The notes: generated from the letters alone by a model not told the origin. Shown: positions 27,819 through 36,497, counted from the stretch's first letter. The stretch is 64,000 bases of DNA from Lacticaseibacillus brantae DSM 23927 (GCF_001436115.1 NZ_AYZQ01000005.1:87248-151247), one strand, 5' to 3'. Translations and numbers: made by a program.

Positions 27819-28628
27819 TTACAGGTTGAAGTAATCTGTCAGAAACTTTGCGACCCCATCGTCTAGGTTTGAGGTTGTTTGGTAGCGCGCGACATCCTTA
27901 ACTGCATCGACGGCATTGCCCATGGCAACACTCACACCTGCTTCTTGCAGCATCCCCATATCGTTCATCCCATCACCAAAAACAATCGTGTGGGCAGCCG
28001 AAATGCCTGTTTTGGCTTGCAGCTCTTTCACTGCAGTTGCCTTATCGACTTGCTTAGGAATCAGTTCGATATTATCGTGGTTTGACGCCGACAAGTGCAC
28101 AAAGTTCCCCGCCGCCAGCAGCATCATTGTTTTGGCTAGCCCCTCAGGGTTATTAATTCCAAGAATGAAGCCATTGGTAATGGTATCGGCATGAGTCACC
28201 AATTCGGCCGCTGGAATCTGCTGAACCGCAATCGTCACATCGTCAGGGGCAAACGCATACATCGCTTTTTCGACTTCAGGCGTCGGATCTTGGGTGTAGT
28301 AAATCGTATCATCACTGAAATAAAAGGCGGCCAAGCCGGTTTGATTCGTCACCTGCAGGACTTGCTGCAACGCTGGTGCACCCAGCAAATGGTGAATGCG
28401 GCCGCCGCCAAAATCATAGACAGCACCATTTGACGCAATGACTTGAGCTTTGTCACTCACTTGTTTGGCCATATCTTCTGCCAAGACGTACATGCGCCCC
28501 GTAGCCACATAGAACTGGTGGCCTTGAGCGATTAACGTTTGTAAGACTTTGACTGTGGGCGCACTGACATGCTTGTGATCAATTGAGAGCGTGCCATCAA
28601 CGTCGCTAATAATTAAATAAGGTTCCAT
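27819..28628 (-). CDS. Cof-type HAD phosphatase
   Basis: A 269-residue HAD superfamily IIB hydrolase. The nucleophile motif is ISDVDGTLS; the ATGRM motif II is present; the C-terminal acidic motif is FGDGMNDMGML; and the C2B cap lies between. Such enzymes dephosphorylate sugar phosphates, nucleotides or cofactors with low specificity. GGAGGG precedes the ATG. It is probably monocistronic; upstream on the same strand is a small unknown gene ending in a terminator. Confidence 0.93.
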   Translation of the reverse strand: MEPYLIISDVDGTLSIDHKHVSAPTVKVLQTLIAQGHQFYVATGRMYVLAEDMAKQVSDKAQVIASNGAVYDFGGGRIHHLLGAPALQQVLQVTNQTGLAAFYFSDDTIYYTQDPTPEVEKAMYAFAPDDVTIAVQQIPAAELVTHADTITNGFILGINNPEGLAKTMMLLAAGNFVHLSASNHDNIELIPKQVDKATAVKELQAKTGISAAHTIVFGDGMNDMGMLQEAGVSVAMGNAVDAVKDVARYQTTSNLDDGVAKFLTDYFNL

Positions 28629-28639
28629 TATTTCCCTCC

Positions 28640-28672
28640 AAAAAAAAGAAGACCGACCATCGTCGCCTTCTT
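28640..28672 (-). terminator. Terminator after the 110-residue unknown gene
   Basis: On the minus strand AGAAG...GAC loop GTC...CTTCT folds before seven T. It starts 8 bp past the stop of the gene at 28681. Confidence 0.8.
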
Positions 28673-28680
28673 ACTTGCGC

Positions 28681-29013
28681 TTATAAGCCCTGTGGTAACT
28701 CGGTCACAGTCTGTTTGAACCAGTCTTCCCATGGGGTGTCGGGAATCCCATTATCGTTGAATTTCGTCTTCAGAGCCGAAATCAATTCAATCAGATTACC
28801 ACGACGGCTGGTTAAAAGCCCGTTATACAGATCTTCACTTGTCAAACTACGATTCTCAAGCAGAAATTGATTGATGTCAGCAATATGCCCTGTTTGATCA
28901 ATTTGCCCCAGAACATCAAGGCCATCCGACATGTAGTGCTTCACATAAAACTTCGTGAAATTCTCCAAGGCGGTCTCTTGTGGGCCTGCTTTTAATGATT
29001 TAATCGTTGCCAT
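28681..29013 (-). CDS. Small protein of unknown function (110 aa)
   Basis: I do not recognise this protein. It is 110 residues, soluble and acidic, predicted mostly helical, with no signal peptide, cysteine pair or membrane segment. It ends with a Trp-rich stretch, TPWEDWFKQTV. I chose ATG 29013, with AAAGGA 9 bp upstream; the frame also allows a TTG at 29022. A TATAAT-like -10 lies at 29075-29080. It is divergent from the 86-residue gene at 29154 and has its own terminator, so it is an independent unit. Confidence 0.8.
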   Translation of the reverse strand: MATIKSLKAGPQETALENFTKFYVKHYMSDGLDVLGQIDQTGHIADINQFLLENRSLTSEDLYNGLLTSRRGNLIELISALKTKFNDNGIPDTPWEDWFKQTVTELPQGL

Positions 29014-29089
29014 ATCTATCAATCCTTTCAGCTACCACGGGAAACAGAAGCAATACCCGTAACTATTTTAATCTATTATACAGTAAGAC

Positions 29090-29118
29090 TTGCGTTTAGG
29101 GAAAAAATAGCTTAATAT
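29090..29118 (+). promoter_or_regulatory. Promoter of the 86-residue gene
   Basis: TTGCGT (29090-29095), 17 bp spacer, TAATAT (29113-29118), 35 bp before the start codon. It sits back to back with the -10 (TATAAT, 29075-29080) of the minus-strand neighbour. Confidence 0.55.
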
Positions 29119-29153
29119 GCTCATTAATTAACGAAGGAATGGAGGCCTAGCTC

Positions 29154-29414
29154 ATGGAAAAAGATCAACTTCACCTCGGCGACTCAGTCATCTGTCATGT
29201 TCAAGAAGATATGGCTGAAGCCTTTACTGGTACCATCGAGAAAGCTTATGTGAACTCAGCCTTACTTAGCATCACCGATTACCAAGCCATCGACAAACCC
29301 AATGTGGCCGAACTTAACGAAAAAATTATTGTGAACTTCAAAGGCATGGACCAAAACCTTGGCGGCGGTTCAGGTCAAACTTTAGCCGAACTCGCTGAAG
29401 AAAAAGAAAAGTAA
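29154..29414 (+). CDS. Small acidic protein, DUF2187-like
   Basis: An 86-residue soluble protein. A core of small beta strands (LGDSVICHVQ, FTGTIEKAYVNSALLSI, NEKIIVNFKGM) resembles the DUF2187/YkvS family, small proteins of unknown function with an SH3-like fold. A Gly-rich and acidic tail (GGGSGQTLAELAEEKEK) follows. GGAGG lies 8 bp before the ATG. It is monocistronic with a clear promoter and terminator. The family assignment is tentative. Confidence 0.75.
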   Translation: MEKDQLHLGDSVICHVQEDMAEAFTGTIEKAYVNSALLSITDYQAIDKPNVAELNEKIIVNFKGMDQNLGGGSGQTLAELAEEKEK

Positions 29415-29432
29415 CCTGCTATTATCACAACA

Positions 29433-29466
29433 AATCAGCGCTCCCCATGGGGAGCGCTGATTTTTT
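29433..29466 (+). terminator. Terminator after the DUF2187-like gene
   Basis: ATCAGCGCTCCCC/GGGGAGCGCTGAT stem around ATG-rich centre, then six T. It is convergent with brnQ, which ends 4 bp beyond. Confidence 0.88.
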
Positions 29467-29469
29467 AAC

Positions 29470-30810
29470 TTATTGAGCAAAACGGCGATCAAATACGCGG
29501 GCGAGAATCAACCCAATCACCAATCCCAATACCGCTGGCAAACTCCATCCCAATCCAACATCAAACCCCGGCAGATAGCGGCCGACTGCCAAAACCTGGC
29601 CCACCCAACCAGTATGTAAATTGGTGGGTAAGGATTGCAGAGCGTCAAGGAATGCTGCCGGTACCGTCAAATAAGTGACGGCTCCCATCAGCCAGCGAGA
29701 CTGGCCAATGATTGGTGATAGGAGCCCAAGCAGAATCAAAGTAATCGCGAGCGGGTATAAGAAGTACAACATCGGCGTTGAAAACAGCAGCAATTGGTCG
29801 AGTCCAACATTAGCAATGATCACGGGTAATACGCTAGCCACTAAGACAACCCCTTGATACGGTAAGCGCGGAAACAATTCTGTCATAGTATCGCCGAACG
29901 CCGTGATTAAACCAATGGCCGTTTTCAAACAGGCCAACACCACAATAATGGCTAGAAGCACTTGGCCAAACTCGCCGAAATACGCCGAGGCAACATTAGC
30001 CAGGATTGGCCCACCATTAGTTGCCCGAGCAAAAGGACCCAGGGCGTTGCGCCCCAACAACGCCAGTAAGCCATACAAAATGGCCATAATGACAATGGCG
30101 ATGGCACCTGATTTCACGGTGTCTCGGGCAATTTGGCCAGGTTGAGTCACCCCCAGTTGTTTAATGGCATTCACGACGATGATGCCGAAGGCTAAGGCTG
30201 CTAAAGCATCCATCGTGAAGTAACCAGCGGTAAAGCCGTTAACCAATGGTGCTGTTGCGTAAACGCCATGCGCCGCTTGACCATGTCCCAGTGGTTTAAC
30301 CAACGCCATAATCAATAGCGCTCCCAGTGCGATCAAGAAAGCCGGCGTCAAAAACTTGCCAACATAATCCATAATCTTGCTTGGTTTACGGGAGAACCAC
30401 CACGCCACACCGAAGAACAACAAGGCATAAATGAACAGCGCGGGCTGGGTTTGTTTACCAATGAACGGTTGAACCCCAATTTCATACGAAATCGTCGCCA
30501 GCCGAGGCGTCGCAAACAGCGGTCCCAAGCACAGATACAAGACAATCGTAAAGAAATAGCCGTACCAAGGCGCGACTTTCTTGGCTAATTGGAACACGCC
30601 ATCGGTATGGCTGACGCCAATCGCAATGACGCCCAGAAGTGGCAGGCCAACCCCAGAAATCAAAAATCCAAGTAGTGCTGGCCAAAGATTTGTCCCGGCT
30701 TCTTGACCGAGAAAAACTGGAAAGATTAAGTTACCTGCCCCAAAGAATAGGCCAAACAGCATTGAACCAATGAAGAAGAGTTGACGGCCATTAAGTTTGG
30801 GTTTTGTCAT
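29470..30810 (-). CDS. brnQ: Branched-chain amino acid carrier BrnQ (LIVCS family)
   Basis: A 446-residue permease with about 12 membrane segments. The LIVCS hallmark FGLFFGAGNLIFPVFLG lies in the first segment. BrnQ imports leucine, isoleucine and valine by sodium or proton symport, important for amino-acid-auxotrophic lactobacilli. Its ATG directly abuts the stop of the upstream YczE-like gene with no gap, so the two are cotranscribed. No T-box or leader is visible in front of the pair. Confidence 0.95.
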   Translation of the reverse strand: MTKPKLNGRQLFFIGSMLFGLFFGAGNLIFPVFLGQEAGTNLWPALLGFLISGVGLPLLGVIAIGVSHTDGVFQLAKKVAPWYGYFFTIVLYLCLGPLFATPRLATISYEIGVQPFIGKQTQPALFIYALLFFGVAWWFSRKPSKIMDYVGKFLTPAFLIALGALLIMALVKPLGHGQAAHGVYATAPLVNGFTAGYFTMDALAALAFGIIVVNAIKQLGVTQPGQIARDTVKSGAIAIVIMAILYGLLALLGRNALGPFARATNGGPILANVASAYFGEFGQVLLAIIVVLACLKTAIGLITAFGDTMTELFPRLPYQGVVLVASVLPVIIANVGLDQLLLFSTPMLYFLYPLAITLILLGLLSPIIGQSRWLMGAVTYLTVPAAFLDALQSLPTNLHTGWVGQVLAVGRYLPGFDVGLGWSLPAVLGLVIGLILARVFDRRFAQ

Positions 30811-31482
30811 TTAGTGTTCCCCCCGAGATAAGTTGCGGTGCGTGAGTGATGGAATGATATGCTTATCCGCCCAGGCCACAATGGCACCTTGGAAGAGCAG
30901 TGCAAAGATGGTGCCAATGTTCACGGCATAAATTTGGTGGGTGAAGAAGAACGTAATCGCGATGGCAATCAATGGCGGCATAAATGAGGTAATCTGTGCC
31001 GCTGTCGCATTGCCATGAAAATAATCAAATCGCAGAATCTGCATGAGGTCATCTGCTGGGTGCAACATCACATTGATCCGTTGGTAAATGGAAATCCCCG
31101 TCCCGATAAACGCGACGCCGACGAAATCCAACAGGATGCGGACAATGAGATTTAAATGGTTCAGTGGTGTCAACAACATCAATTGATCAAACCAGCCAAT
31201 CAGATAAGAGAACGGGATCATAAACAATAAGTTGCCGGCAATCCGCCGCCATTCAATTTTGTGTAACAAGATGGCATTGAGAATAATGATAAATAGGCCA
31301 TTAAGCACCAGCATATTCCCTAAACTAATCGGCAACGCATGCGACATATTCGCAGCTGACGCGGTCCAAAACGCACTACCCAAATTCAAACTGACCGTCA
31401 GTGCATTCCCCAGCGCATTAATAAAAATCGACAAAATAAACTCGCCGATGAGCGCCGGTGTCGTCATAGCTTTTGCTTCCAT
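30811..31482 (-). CDS. YczE/YyaS/YitT-like membrane protein
   Basis: A 223-residue membrane protein with about five to six hydrophobic segments. The pattern FINALGNALTVSLNLGSAFW near the start and GISIYQRINVMLHPADDLM in the middle matches the YczE/YyaS group of integral membrane proteins without known function. The start at 31482 has GAGGGGG 8 bp upstream. It is the first gene of an operon with brnQ, so a role linked to amino acid transport is possible but unproven. Confidence 0.8.
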   Translation of the reverse strand: MEAKAMTTPALIGEFILSIFINALGNALTVSLNLGSAFWTASAANMSHALPISLGNMLVLNGLFIIILNAILLHKIEWRRIAGNLLFMIPFSYLIGWFDQLMLLTPLNHLNLIVRILLDFVGVAFIGTGISIYQRINVMLHPADDLMQILRFDYFHGNATAAQITSFMPPLIAIAITFFFTHQIYAVNIGTIFALLFQGAIVAWADKHIIPSLTHRNLSRGEH

Positions 31483-31652
31483 TGTGATGCCCCCTCTATT
31501 TAGAGATTAGTATAGCATGCAATCTTTTTTTTACTTGGTTTTTGACTTGATTTGTCGCTTGAAAAGCCGGCTCCAGGCGGGGTTTGAAATTGTTGTCACC
31601 AGAATTTGGTGGTACCATTGCTTGTATTCACGAAACAAGGAGGCAATCTATT

Positions 31653-32333
31653 GTGGAAACAAAAACTGTCCCAATCAATGAACGACTCGTGATTGGTAGT
31701 CTGCTGGCAGCCGCTGCAGGCGGGTTTGATGCCTTCACCTATCTCCTACACGGTGGGGTCTTCGCTGGTCTTCAAACAGGGAATCTGATTCTGCTTGGGG
31801 CCCATCTGGGACAAGGCCAATTTAATCTGGTTTGGCGCTTTGTCGTCCCAATCCTAGCTTTCGTTGTCGGCACCATGATTGCGCGCTTGATTCAACACCA
31901 GGTCAAACGTTACAAACGGCCATTATTGCAACAACAAATGATTCTAGTGTGGGAACTGGTGTTGATTATCACAGTCGCAATTCTGTCACCCTCACTGCCT
32001 GACATTCCCGTGAGCGCGTTAATTTCAATGGCTGCGGCCGCCCAACTGCAAGAATTTCGCAAACTTAAGGGTGGACCGTTTACTTCACTGATGATGACAG
32101 GTAATTTACGAACGGTCGCTGAGGGCCTTTATGATGGAATTTTCCATCACAGTCAACCTGCCCTTCAAAAGGCAGCCGACATTGCGACCATCATTGTGAG
32201 TTTCGTCATTGGGGCAGGGGCGATGGGCTTTACAGTCCTGCACCTCGGGCATTTTGCTATTTTATTACCCGGTGTTCTGCTCGCCATTATTTGGACAATT
32301 TTCTGGCGCAACAGTAAAATGCTGGGTGACTAA
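31653..32333 (+). CDS. DUF1275 (YoaK) family membrane protein
   Basis: A 226-residue membrane protein with about six hydrophobic segments. The family signature AAAAGGFDAFTYLLHGGVFAG followed by QTGNLILLG is present, as is a later MMTGNLRTVAEGL. The function of DUF1275 proteins is unknown. I chose a GTG start at 31653 because AAGGAGG lies 9 bp upstream; the frame is open to 31584, but without a ribosome site. It is monocistronic, with a terminator after it. Confidence 0.87.
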   Translation: METKTVPINERLVIGSLLAAAAGGFDAFTYLLHGGVFAGLQTGNLILLGAHLGQGQFNLVWRFVVPILAFVVGTMIARLIQHQVKRYKRPLLQQQMILVWELVLIITVAILSPSLPDIPVSALISMAAAAQLQEFRKLKGGPFTSLMMTGNLRTVAEGLYDGIFHHSQPALQKAADIATIIVSFVIGAGAMGFTVLHLGHFAILLPGVLLAIIWTIFWRNSKMLGD

Positions 32334-32336
32334 ACC

Positions 32337-32382
32337 AAAAAAGAGCTGGTGACAAAAATTTCTTTTGTCACCAGCTCTTTTT
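32337..32382. terminator. Bidirectional terminator
   Basis: Stem AAGAGCTGGTGACAAAA/TTTTGTCACCAGCTCTT with A and T runs, between the DUF1275 and YbjQ genes that converge here. Confidence 0.9.
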
Positions 32383-32448
32383 AATATCTCTACAATGTAA
32401 CCTAATCACGTGCCAAAAAACTGAGAATAAGAATTAGCCCGTCTTTTG

Positions 32449-32769
32449 TTAGTCGAACTTGACGGCCGTCCCGTATGCGACAACTGATTGCATATCCGAA
32501 CCGATGGAACCAGAATCAAAGCGCATCATCACAACGGCATCCGCCCCCTTGCTGGCGGCTTCATCCTTCAGTCGTTGAATCGCGGTTTCGCGAGATTCCA
32601 GCAACATGTTAGTATAGGCCTTAATTTCGCCACCAACCAAATTCTTTAAGCTGGCGCCAATGTCACTAACCACATTCTTGGACTGAGTCGTTAAGCCAAA
32701 GACTTCCCCGATGACGGTATAGGTTTTACCAGGAATATTCTCAGTGGTACTAATCAAAATATCTGCCAT
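32449..32769 (-). CDS. YbjQ/UPF0145 family protein
   Basis: A 106-residue soluble protein of the YbjQ family. Typical features are [26 protein letters not shown] and [15 protein letters not shown]. The family is annotated as putative heavy-metal binding and forms pentamers in solved structures, but its role is unknown; no Cys or His cluster is seen here. GGGAGC precedes the ATG. It is monocistronic. Confidence 0.93.
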   Translation of the reverse strand: MADILISTTENIPGKTYTVIGEVFGLTTQSKNVVSDIGASLKNLVGGEIKAYTNMLLESRETAIQRLKDEAASKGADAVVMMRFDSGSIGSDMQSVVAYGTAVKFD

Positions 32770-32827
32770 GATATGAGCTCCCTTACGATTTTGGATTCAT
32801 TGTACCTTGCCGTTGTATCGATTGGTA

Positions 32828-33523
32828 CTAATCAGACTCGGGCAGTTTGCGCCCCGCTTCAACATAAGCCAGATCATTGAAGCTTTTGACACTAAACTGA
32901 TTATCAGCGACATGCACCTGGGTGACACTGGCATTACTCAACCCCCGCACGCCTTTCACGTCAAAGCCAATGGCAGCCAACCACATCAGAATAATTGTGC
33001 CGTGCGTGACCACCAGCAACCGCTCTTCTTGCAACTCGTCTGCCCGATGCGCCAAGGCTGATAATGCCCCACCGAATCGGGTCACGGCCATCTGAGCATT
33101 CTCAGCATAATTGATCGGTTCGGCCTCGTTCAACGCAAAAGCTCGACCGGCGATGGAATCCAAATCAATCACGCCTTGGGCCATGGCCTCATCAAAACTC
33201 GGTAAATCAAACGCGGCTTTAGCAAAATCATCCGTCTGCCACCCTTCAAATTTCCCATAGTCCATTTCACGCAGGGCGACATTCACGTTCACATTCAAAT
33301 CTTGCTGCGCGGCACTCAAAGCGGTCTGTGCGGTCACGATGGCCCGTTTCCGATCACTGGCAAAAGCTTGTTCGATGACAATACCCGCCGCTGCTAAACC
33401 TCGGCCTAACGCTTTGGCATCTGCCAAACCCGTTGGGGTCAAATCTGAGTCCGCATAGCCTTGGACCCGCTTTTCCACATTATAAATTGTCTGCCCGTGG
33501 CGGACGAGATACAATTCGACCAT
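32828..33523 (-). CDS. Histidine phosphatase family protein (phosphoglycerate mutase-like)
   Basis: A 231-residue member of the histidine phosphatase superfamily. The catalytic LVRHGQTIYN is at residues about 5-14; the acid Glu is in REMDYGKFEGW and the second His in VVTHGTIIL. GpmB-like proteins of this type are broad phosphatases rather than glycolytic mutases. It begins 15 bp after the stop of the Cof phosphatase and shares its operon. The substrate is unknown. Confidence 0.93.
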   Translation of the reverse strand: MVELYLVRHGQTIYNVEKRVQGYADSDLTPTGLADAKALGRGLAAAGIVIEQAFASDRKRAIVTAQTALSAAQQDLNVNVNVALREMDYGKFEGWQTDDFAKAAFDLPSFDEAMAQGVIDLDSIAGRAFALNEAEPINYAENAQMAVTRFGGALSALAHRADELQEERLLVVTHGTIILMWLAAIGFDVKGVRGLSNASVTQVHVADNQFSVKSFNDLAYVEAGRKLPESD

Positions 33524-33538
33524 GAGTACTTCCTCCTC

Positions 33539-34348
33539 TTATAACTTCAAAAATCGCTCTAAGTAGCGCCCGACGCCATCTTCTGCATTGGTTTCTGTCG
33601 TCACATCATCTGCCAGCGCTAGAATCTCTGGCTTAGCATTTGCCATAGCAACCCCACGCCCAGCAAATTTCAGCATATCTGCGTCATTCAAGTCATCACC
33701 AAAAGCCACCATTTGGGCCGGTTCAAACCCCAACTGTTGTCCGACATATGCTAAGGCGTTGGACTTTGAGGCATTACCCGCTGTCACTTCTAAGGCCGCG
33801 TATTCGCCACTCCAAGCGCCCCAAGTTTTGGCTTCCAGTTGCGGAAAATCCGTGGCGACAGCATCGGTCAGGACAGGTAACTGGGCTTCATCAATGAACA
33901 TGGTCACTGAAATGGGCGCCTGGGTAAGCCCTTGGGCATCGAATAATTGTGTGGGCGCTGGCTGATCAGCCAGAAATGGCATATCCGTATAGGGGTGATC
34001 AGCGAGTAAAAGCTGCTTGCCTTCTGCGACCATTAAACTGATTGGCAGCGTGGTTTTGAGCTGTTGGAGTGCCAAGGCCGTCGTGACAGGCAGCGTCAAT
34101 GCCCGCTCACCAGGCCAATATTGATGTGGCTTATGAATGAGCGCCCCATTGAAATTGATTAGGGGGCTGGTCAAGCCAATTTGTTCATAAAAATTCTCTG
34201 AGATAGCATCTGGTCGCCCAGTTGCAATGACAACGGCGTGGCCTGCCTCCTGAGCCGCTCGTAAAACGTTGATATTTCGCGGACTAAGCTGTCCATCTTG
34301 ATTCAAGGTGGTACCATCTAAATCAAGTGCAATGAGATATGGGGTCAT
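33539..34348 (-). CDS. Cof-type HAD phosphatase
   Basis: A 269-residue HAD-IIB phosphatase with nucleophile motif IALDLDGTTLN, ATGRPDA as motif II, and the acidic motif FGDDLNDADML. Its length equals that of the paralogue at 27819-28628, but the sequences are clearly divergent. Together with the histidine phosphatase downstream (15 bp gap) it forms a two-phosphatase operon. The substrate is probably a sugar or nucleotide phosphate. Confidence 0.93.
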   Translation of the reverse strand: MTPYLIALDLDGTTLNQDGQLSPRNINVLRAAQEAGHAVVIATGRPDAISENFYEQIGLTSPLINFNGALIHKPHQYWPGERALTLPVTTALALQQLKTTLPISLMVAEGKQLLLADHPYTDMPFLADQPAPTQLFDAQGLTQAPISVTMFIDEAQLPVLTDAVATDFPQLEAKTWGAWSGEYAALEVTAGNASKSNALAYVGQQLGFEPAQMVAFGDDLNDADMLKFAGRGVAMANAKPEILALADDVTTETNAEDGVGRYLERFLKL

Positions 34349-34452
34349 TTTTTCCTCTTGAATTCTGAATTATTTACTGTCGATTGTACCAAATATCTAG
34401 CCAAGCACCATCATTTTGCCTAAAATGGTAAGTTGGAAAGTGAGGACATGTC

Positions 34453-34938
34453 ATGACTGGAATTACACTCTATACCGACGGCGGCAACCGCAATACCGGC
34501 AATGTCGCTGGTGGCTCCGTTCGACCAACCGACAAAAGTGCGTGGGCGGCGCTCCTGACATATGAAGGCCACGAGAAGTTGCTCACAGACGGCGCGCTTG
34601 GCAAAACCAATAACTATATGGAAATTATGGCAGTCATCCAAGGCCTCAAGGCGATTAAGCGGACTGACTTGCCCGTTGATGTCTATTCTGACTCCGCCTA
34701 TGTCATTAATACCATGCAACAAGAATGGTGGAAGAAATGGCAAGCCAACAACTGGCGTAAACAAGGTAAGCCGGTTATTAATGTCGAGTTATGGCAGGCC
34801 TTGCTTGAACAAGTGGCACGCTTTGATTCGATTCATTTCCACAAAGTGAAAGGCCACGCCAACGATGCGGCTAATAATCGCGTCGATGAAGCCCTGAATC
34901 ACACAATGGACCATTTGGGAGAAAATAATCATGAATGA
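34453..34938 (+). CDS. rnhA: Ribonuclease HI
   Basis: A 161-residue RNase H1 that cleaves RNA in RNA:DNA hybrids. The four metal-binding acids are visible: D9 (LYTDGG), E57 (NNYMEIMA), D80 (VYSDSAYV) and D145 (NNRVDEAL), plus the flexible-loop His H135 (VKGHAND). The basic handle region (QEWWKKWQANNWRKQGK) is present, as in E. coli RnhA. GTGAGGA precedes the ATG. Its stop overlaps the next gene's start by 8 bases. Confidence 0.96.
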   Translation: MTGITLYTDGGNRNTGNVAGGSVRPTDKSAWAALLTYEGHEKLLTDGALGKTNNYMEIMAVIQGLKAIKRTDLPVDVYSDSAYVINTMQQEWWKKWQANNWRKQGKPVINVELWQALLEQVARFDSIHFHKVKGHANDAANNRVDEALNHTMDHLGENNHE

Positions 34939-35458
34939 GCTGGCTACCTTAAAACGCCGCCAACAGCTTGTGACCATCACAAGTACACAACTAAAAGCTA
35001 CCGGTTATATCCGGGCCTTAGATTCCGAGAATGTCTTGCTGATTTGCATCAATGCCACTGGGCACCCAGATGGCTGGCTGTGGTTAGCACCAGACACCGT
35101 CAATGGAGTCGATAGCGAGACACCTGAACTCGCATTGCGCAGCGCGTTTATTGACCTGAACCGCAAGCACCATCCTGCCTTTGACCCGCTGCAGCTCAAA
35201 GCCCCAGCCAAGAATCTTAATGCCTGGCTACAACTGGCCGTCAAAACTCAGAATTTGATTGAACTTGGTTTGGCACATCAACAGCAACTCGTTAGCCTTA
35301 GTCCCAAACAACACGCCTTAGTGGCGAATGAAGTCACAATTGAAACCCTGGATCAGCCCCGAACCCACGTGCTTGAGCCTGAACAAATTCACTGGTTACG
35401 CAGTGGCACTGAGTATCTCAGTTTGCTCAATCAAGTCCGCCAAAGTTTTACCAATTAA
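34931..35458 (+). CDS. Unknown protein coupled to rnhA (175 aa)
   Basis: I do not recognise the family. The product has 175 residues, no signal peptide and no membrane segment. The N-terminal half (GYIRALDSENVLLICIN, then GHPDGWLWLAPDTVNGVD) has the strand pattern of a small SH3/Sm-like barrel; this is a guess. The C-terminal half is helical and rich in Leu and Gln. Its ATG lies inside the end of rnhA (8-base overlap), so it is translationally coupled to RNase HI. Its stop overlaps by four bases the stop of the convergent LysR gene. Confidence 0.82.
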   Translation: MNELATLKRRQQLVTITSTQLKATGYIRALDSENVLLICINATGHPDGWLWLAPDTVNGVDSETPELALRSAFIDLNRKHHPAFDPLQLKAPAKNLNAWLQLAVKTQNLIELGLAHQQQLVSLSPKQHALVANEVTIETLDQPRTHVLEPEQIHWLRSGTEYLSLLNQVRQSFTN

Positions 35459-36354
35459 GCTTGATGTAAATAGCGGCTGCCATAGCGCGCTGATAAATAC
35501 GCCTGAATCACCGTCCGCATCCCTGCGACCGACGGTGATTTTTCTGTTGTGGGGTTTAATACCATACACAAGGTCCGCTGAAACGGTTCGCTGAATGGAA
35601 AAGTGTTCACCGAACCAACGAGCTTTTGGAGCGCCAATTCTGGCAGAATCCCCAGTCCTAACCCGGATTCCACCATTGATAGAATCGACTGGTCATCCAG
35701 CGAATAACTGAGCGAGTTCTCAGACACATGATACCGGTCCAAGGCACCTTTAGTATCGCGATCATAGTCGGTCTTTTGAAGAATGAAGCGGCGGCGCCCA
35801 ATATCGACATCAGTGATACTGTGCTGATTCTGCGGCTGAAACGTCAGCGGCGTCACACAATAAATCGGGTCCTCAATCAAGGGCTCAACAATTAAGTTAT
35901 CGGCTACCGGCAACAGTGAGAAACCGATGTCGATACTGCCGACGCGTACTTGTTCCACAATCTCGTTAAAGCCTGCCTGCATCACTTCGACGTCTACATT
36001 AGGATAGAGATGTTTGAACTGCTGGATAATCGTTGGCAGCCAGTTAGTGGAAACTGAAGAGAAAGCCCCCAAACGAATGCGGCCGGCATTGAGGCCGGTA
36101 ATTTTATCGGCTTCCTGGCGCAACCGATCTTCGGTATTCAAGATTGCTTGAATGATTGGCAGAATGGTTTGCCCGTCTGGGGTTAGCTCCACCCCAGTCC
36201 GGTTACGGATAAACAGCGGAAACCCCAAATCATTTTCGAGCTGGCTAATGCTATGACTGACCGCACTAGGCGTTACGTTGAGTGTTTGCGCCGCTTGGGC
36301 AAATGTCCGCTGAGCAACGACCTCAGCGAAAACTTGGTAACTGAAATTAGCCAT
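35455..36354 (-). CDS. LysR family transcriptional regulator
   Basis: A 299-residue LysR regulator. The winged helix-turn-helix is at about 1-60 (FAQAAQTLNVTPSAVSHSISQLENDLG shows the recognition helix pattern) and the effector-binding periplasmic-like domain at about 90-290. It is divergent from the aminotransferase gene, 143 bp away, which it probably controls, as is usual for LysR pairs. The effector is likely a metabolite of that enzyme. Its gene ends by overlapping the stop of the convergent unknown gene. Confidence 0.93.
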   Translation of the reverse strand: MANFSYQVFAEVVAQRTFAQAAQTLNVTPSAVSHSISQLENDLGFPLFIRNRTGVELTPDGQTILPIIQAILNTEDRLRQEADKITGLNAGRIRLGAFSSVSTNWLPTIIQQFKHLYPNVDVEVMQAGFNEIVEQVRVGSIDIGFSLLPVADNLIVEPLIEDPIYCVTPLTFQPQNQHSITDVDIGRRRFILQKTDYDRDTKGALDRYHVSENSLSYSLDDQSILSMVESGLGLGILPELALQKLVGSVNTFPFSEPFQRTLCMVLNPTTEKSPSVAGMRTVIQAYLSARYGSRYLHQA

Positions 36355-36400
36355 AACTGTTTGGTTCCTCCCTTGTCACGTTTATTGCCTCGATTCTAGC

Positions 36401-36427
36401 ATGAATTCAATTCACTTTGCTATGAAT
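36401..36427. promoter_or_regulatory. Candidate LysR binding region: ATGAAT direct repeat
   Basis: ATGAAT occurs at 36401-36406 and 36422-36427, 21 bp apart (two helical turns), between the divergent LysR and aminotransferase genes and just upstream of the latter's -35. The spacing fits regulator binding, but no clear T-N11-A palindrome is seen. Confidence 0.3.
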
Positions 36428-36436
36428 AAGTTGAGT

Positions 36437-36465
36437 TTTACTTGATTCGGTAAAAGGCATACACT
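36437..36465 (+). promoter_or_regulatory. Promoter of aminotransferase gene
   Basis: TTTACT (36437-36442), 17 bp spacer, TACACT (36460-36465), 32 bp before the start codon. Confidence 0.5.
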
Positions 36466-36497
36466 GTTCTTATCAGCAAACGGAAGGAGTTCTTTAA

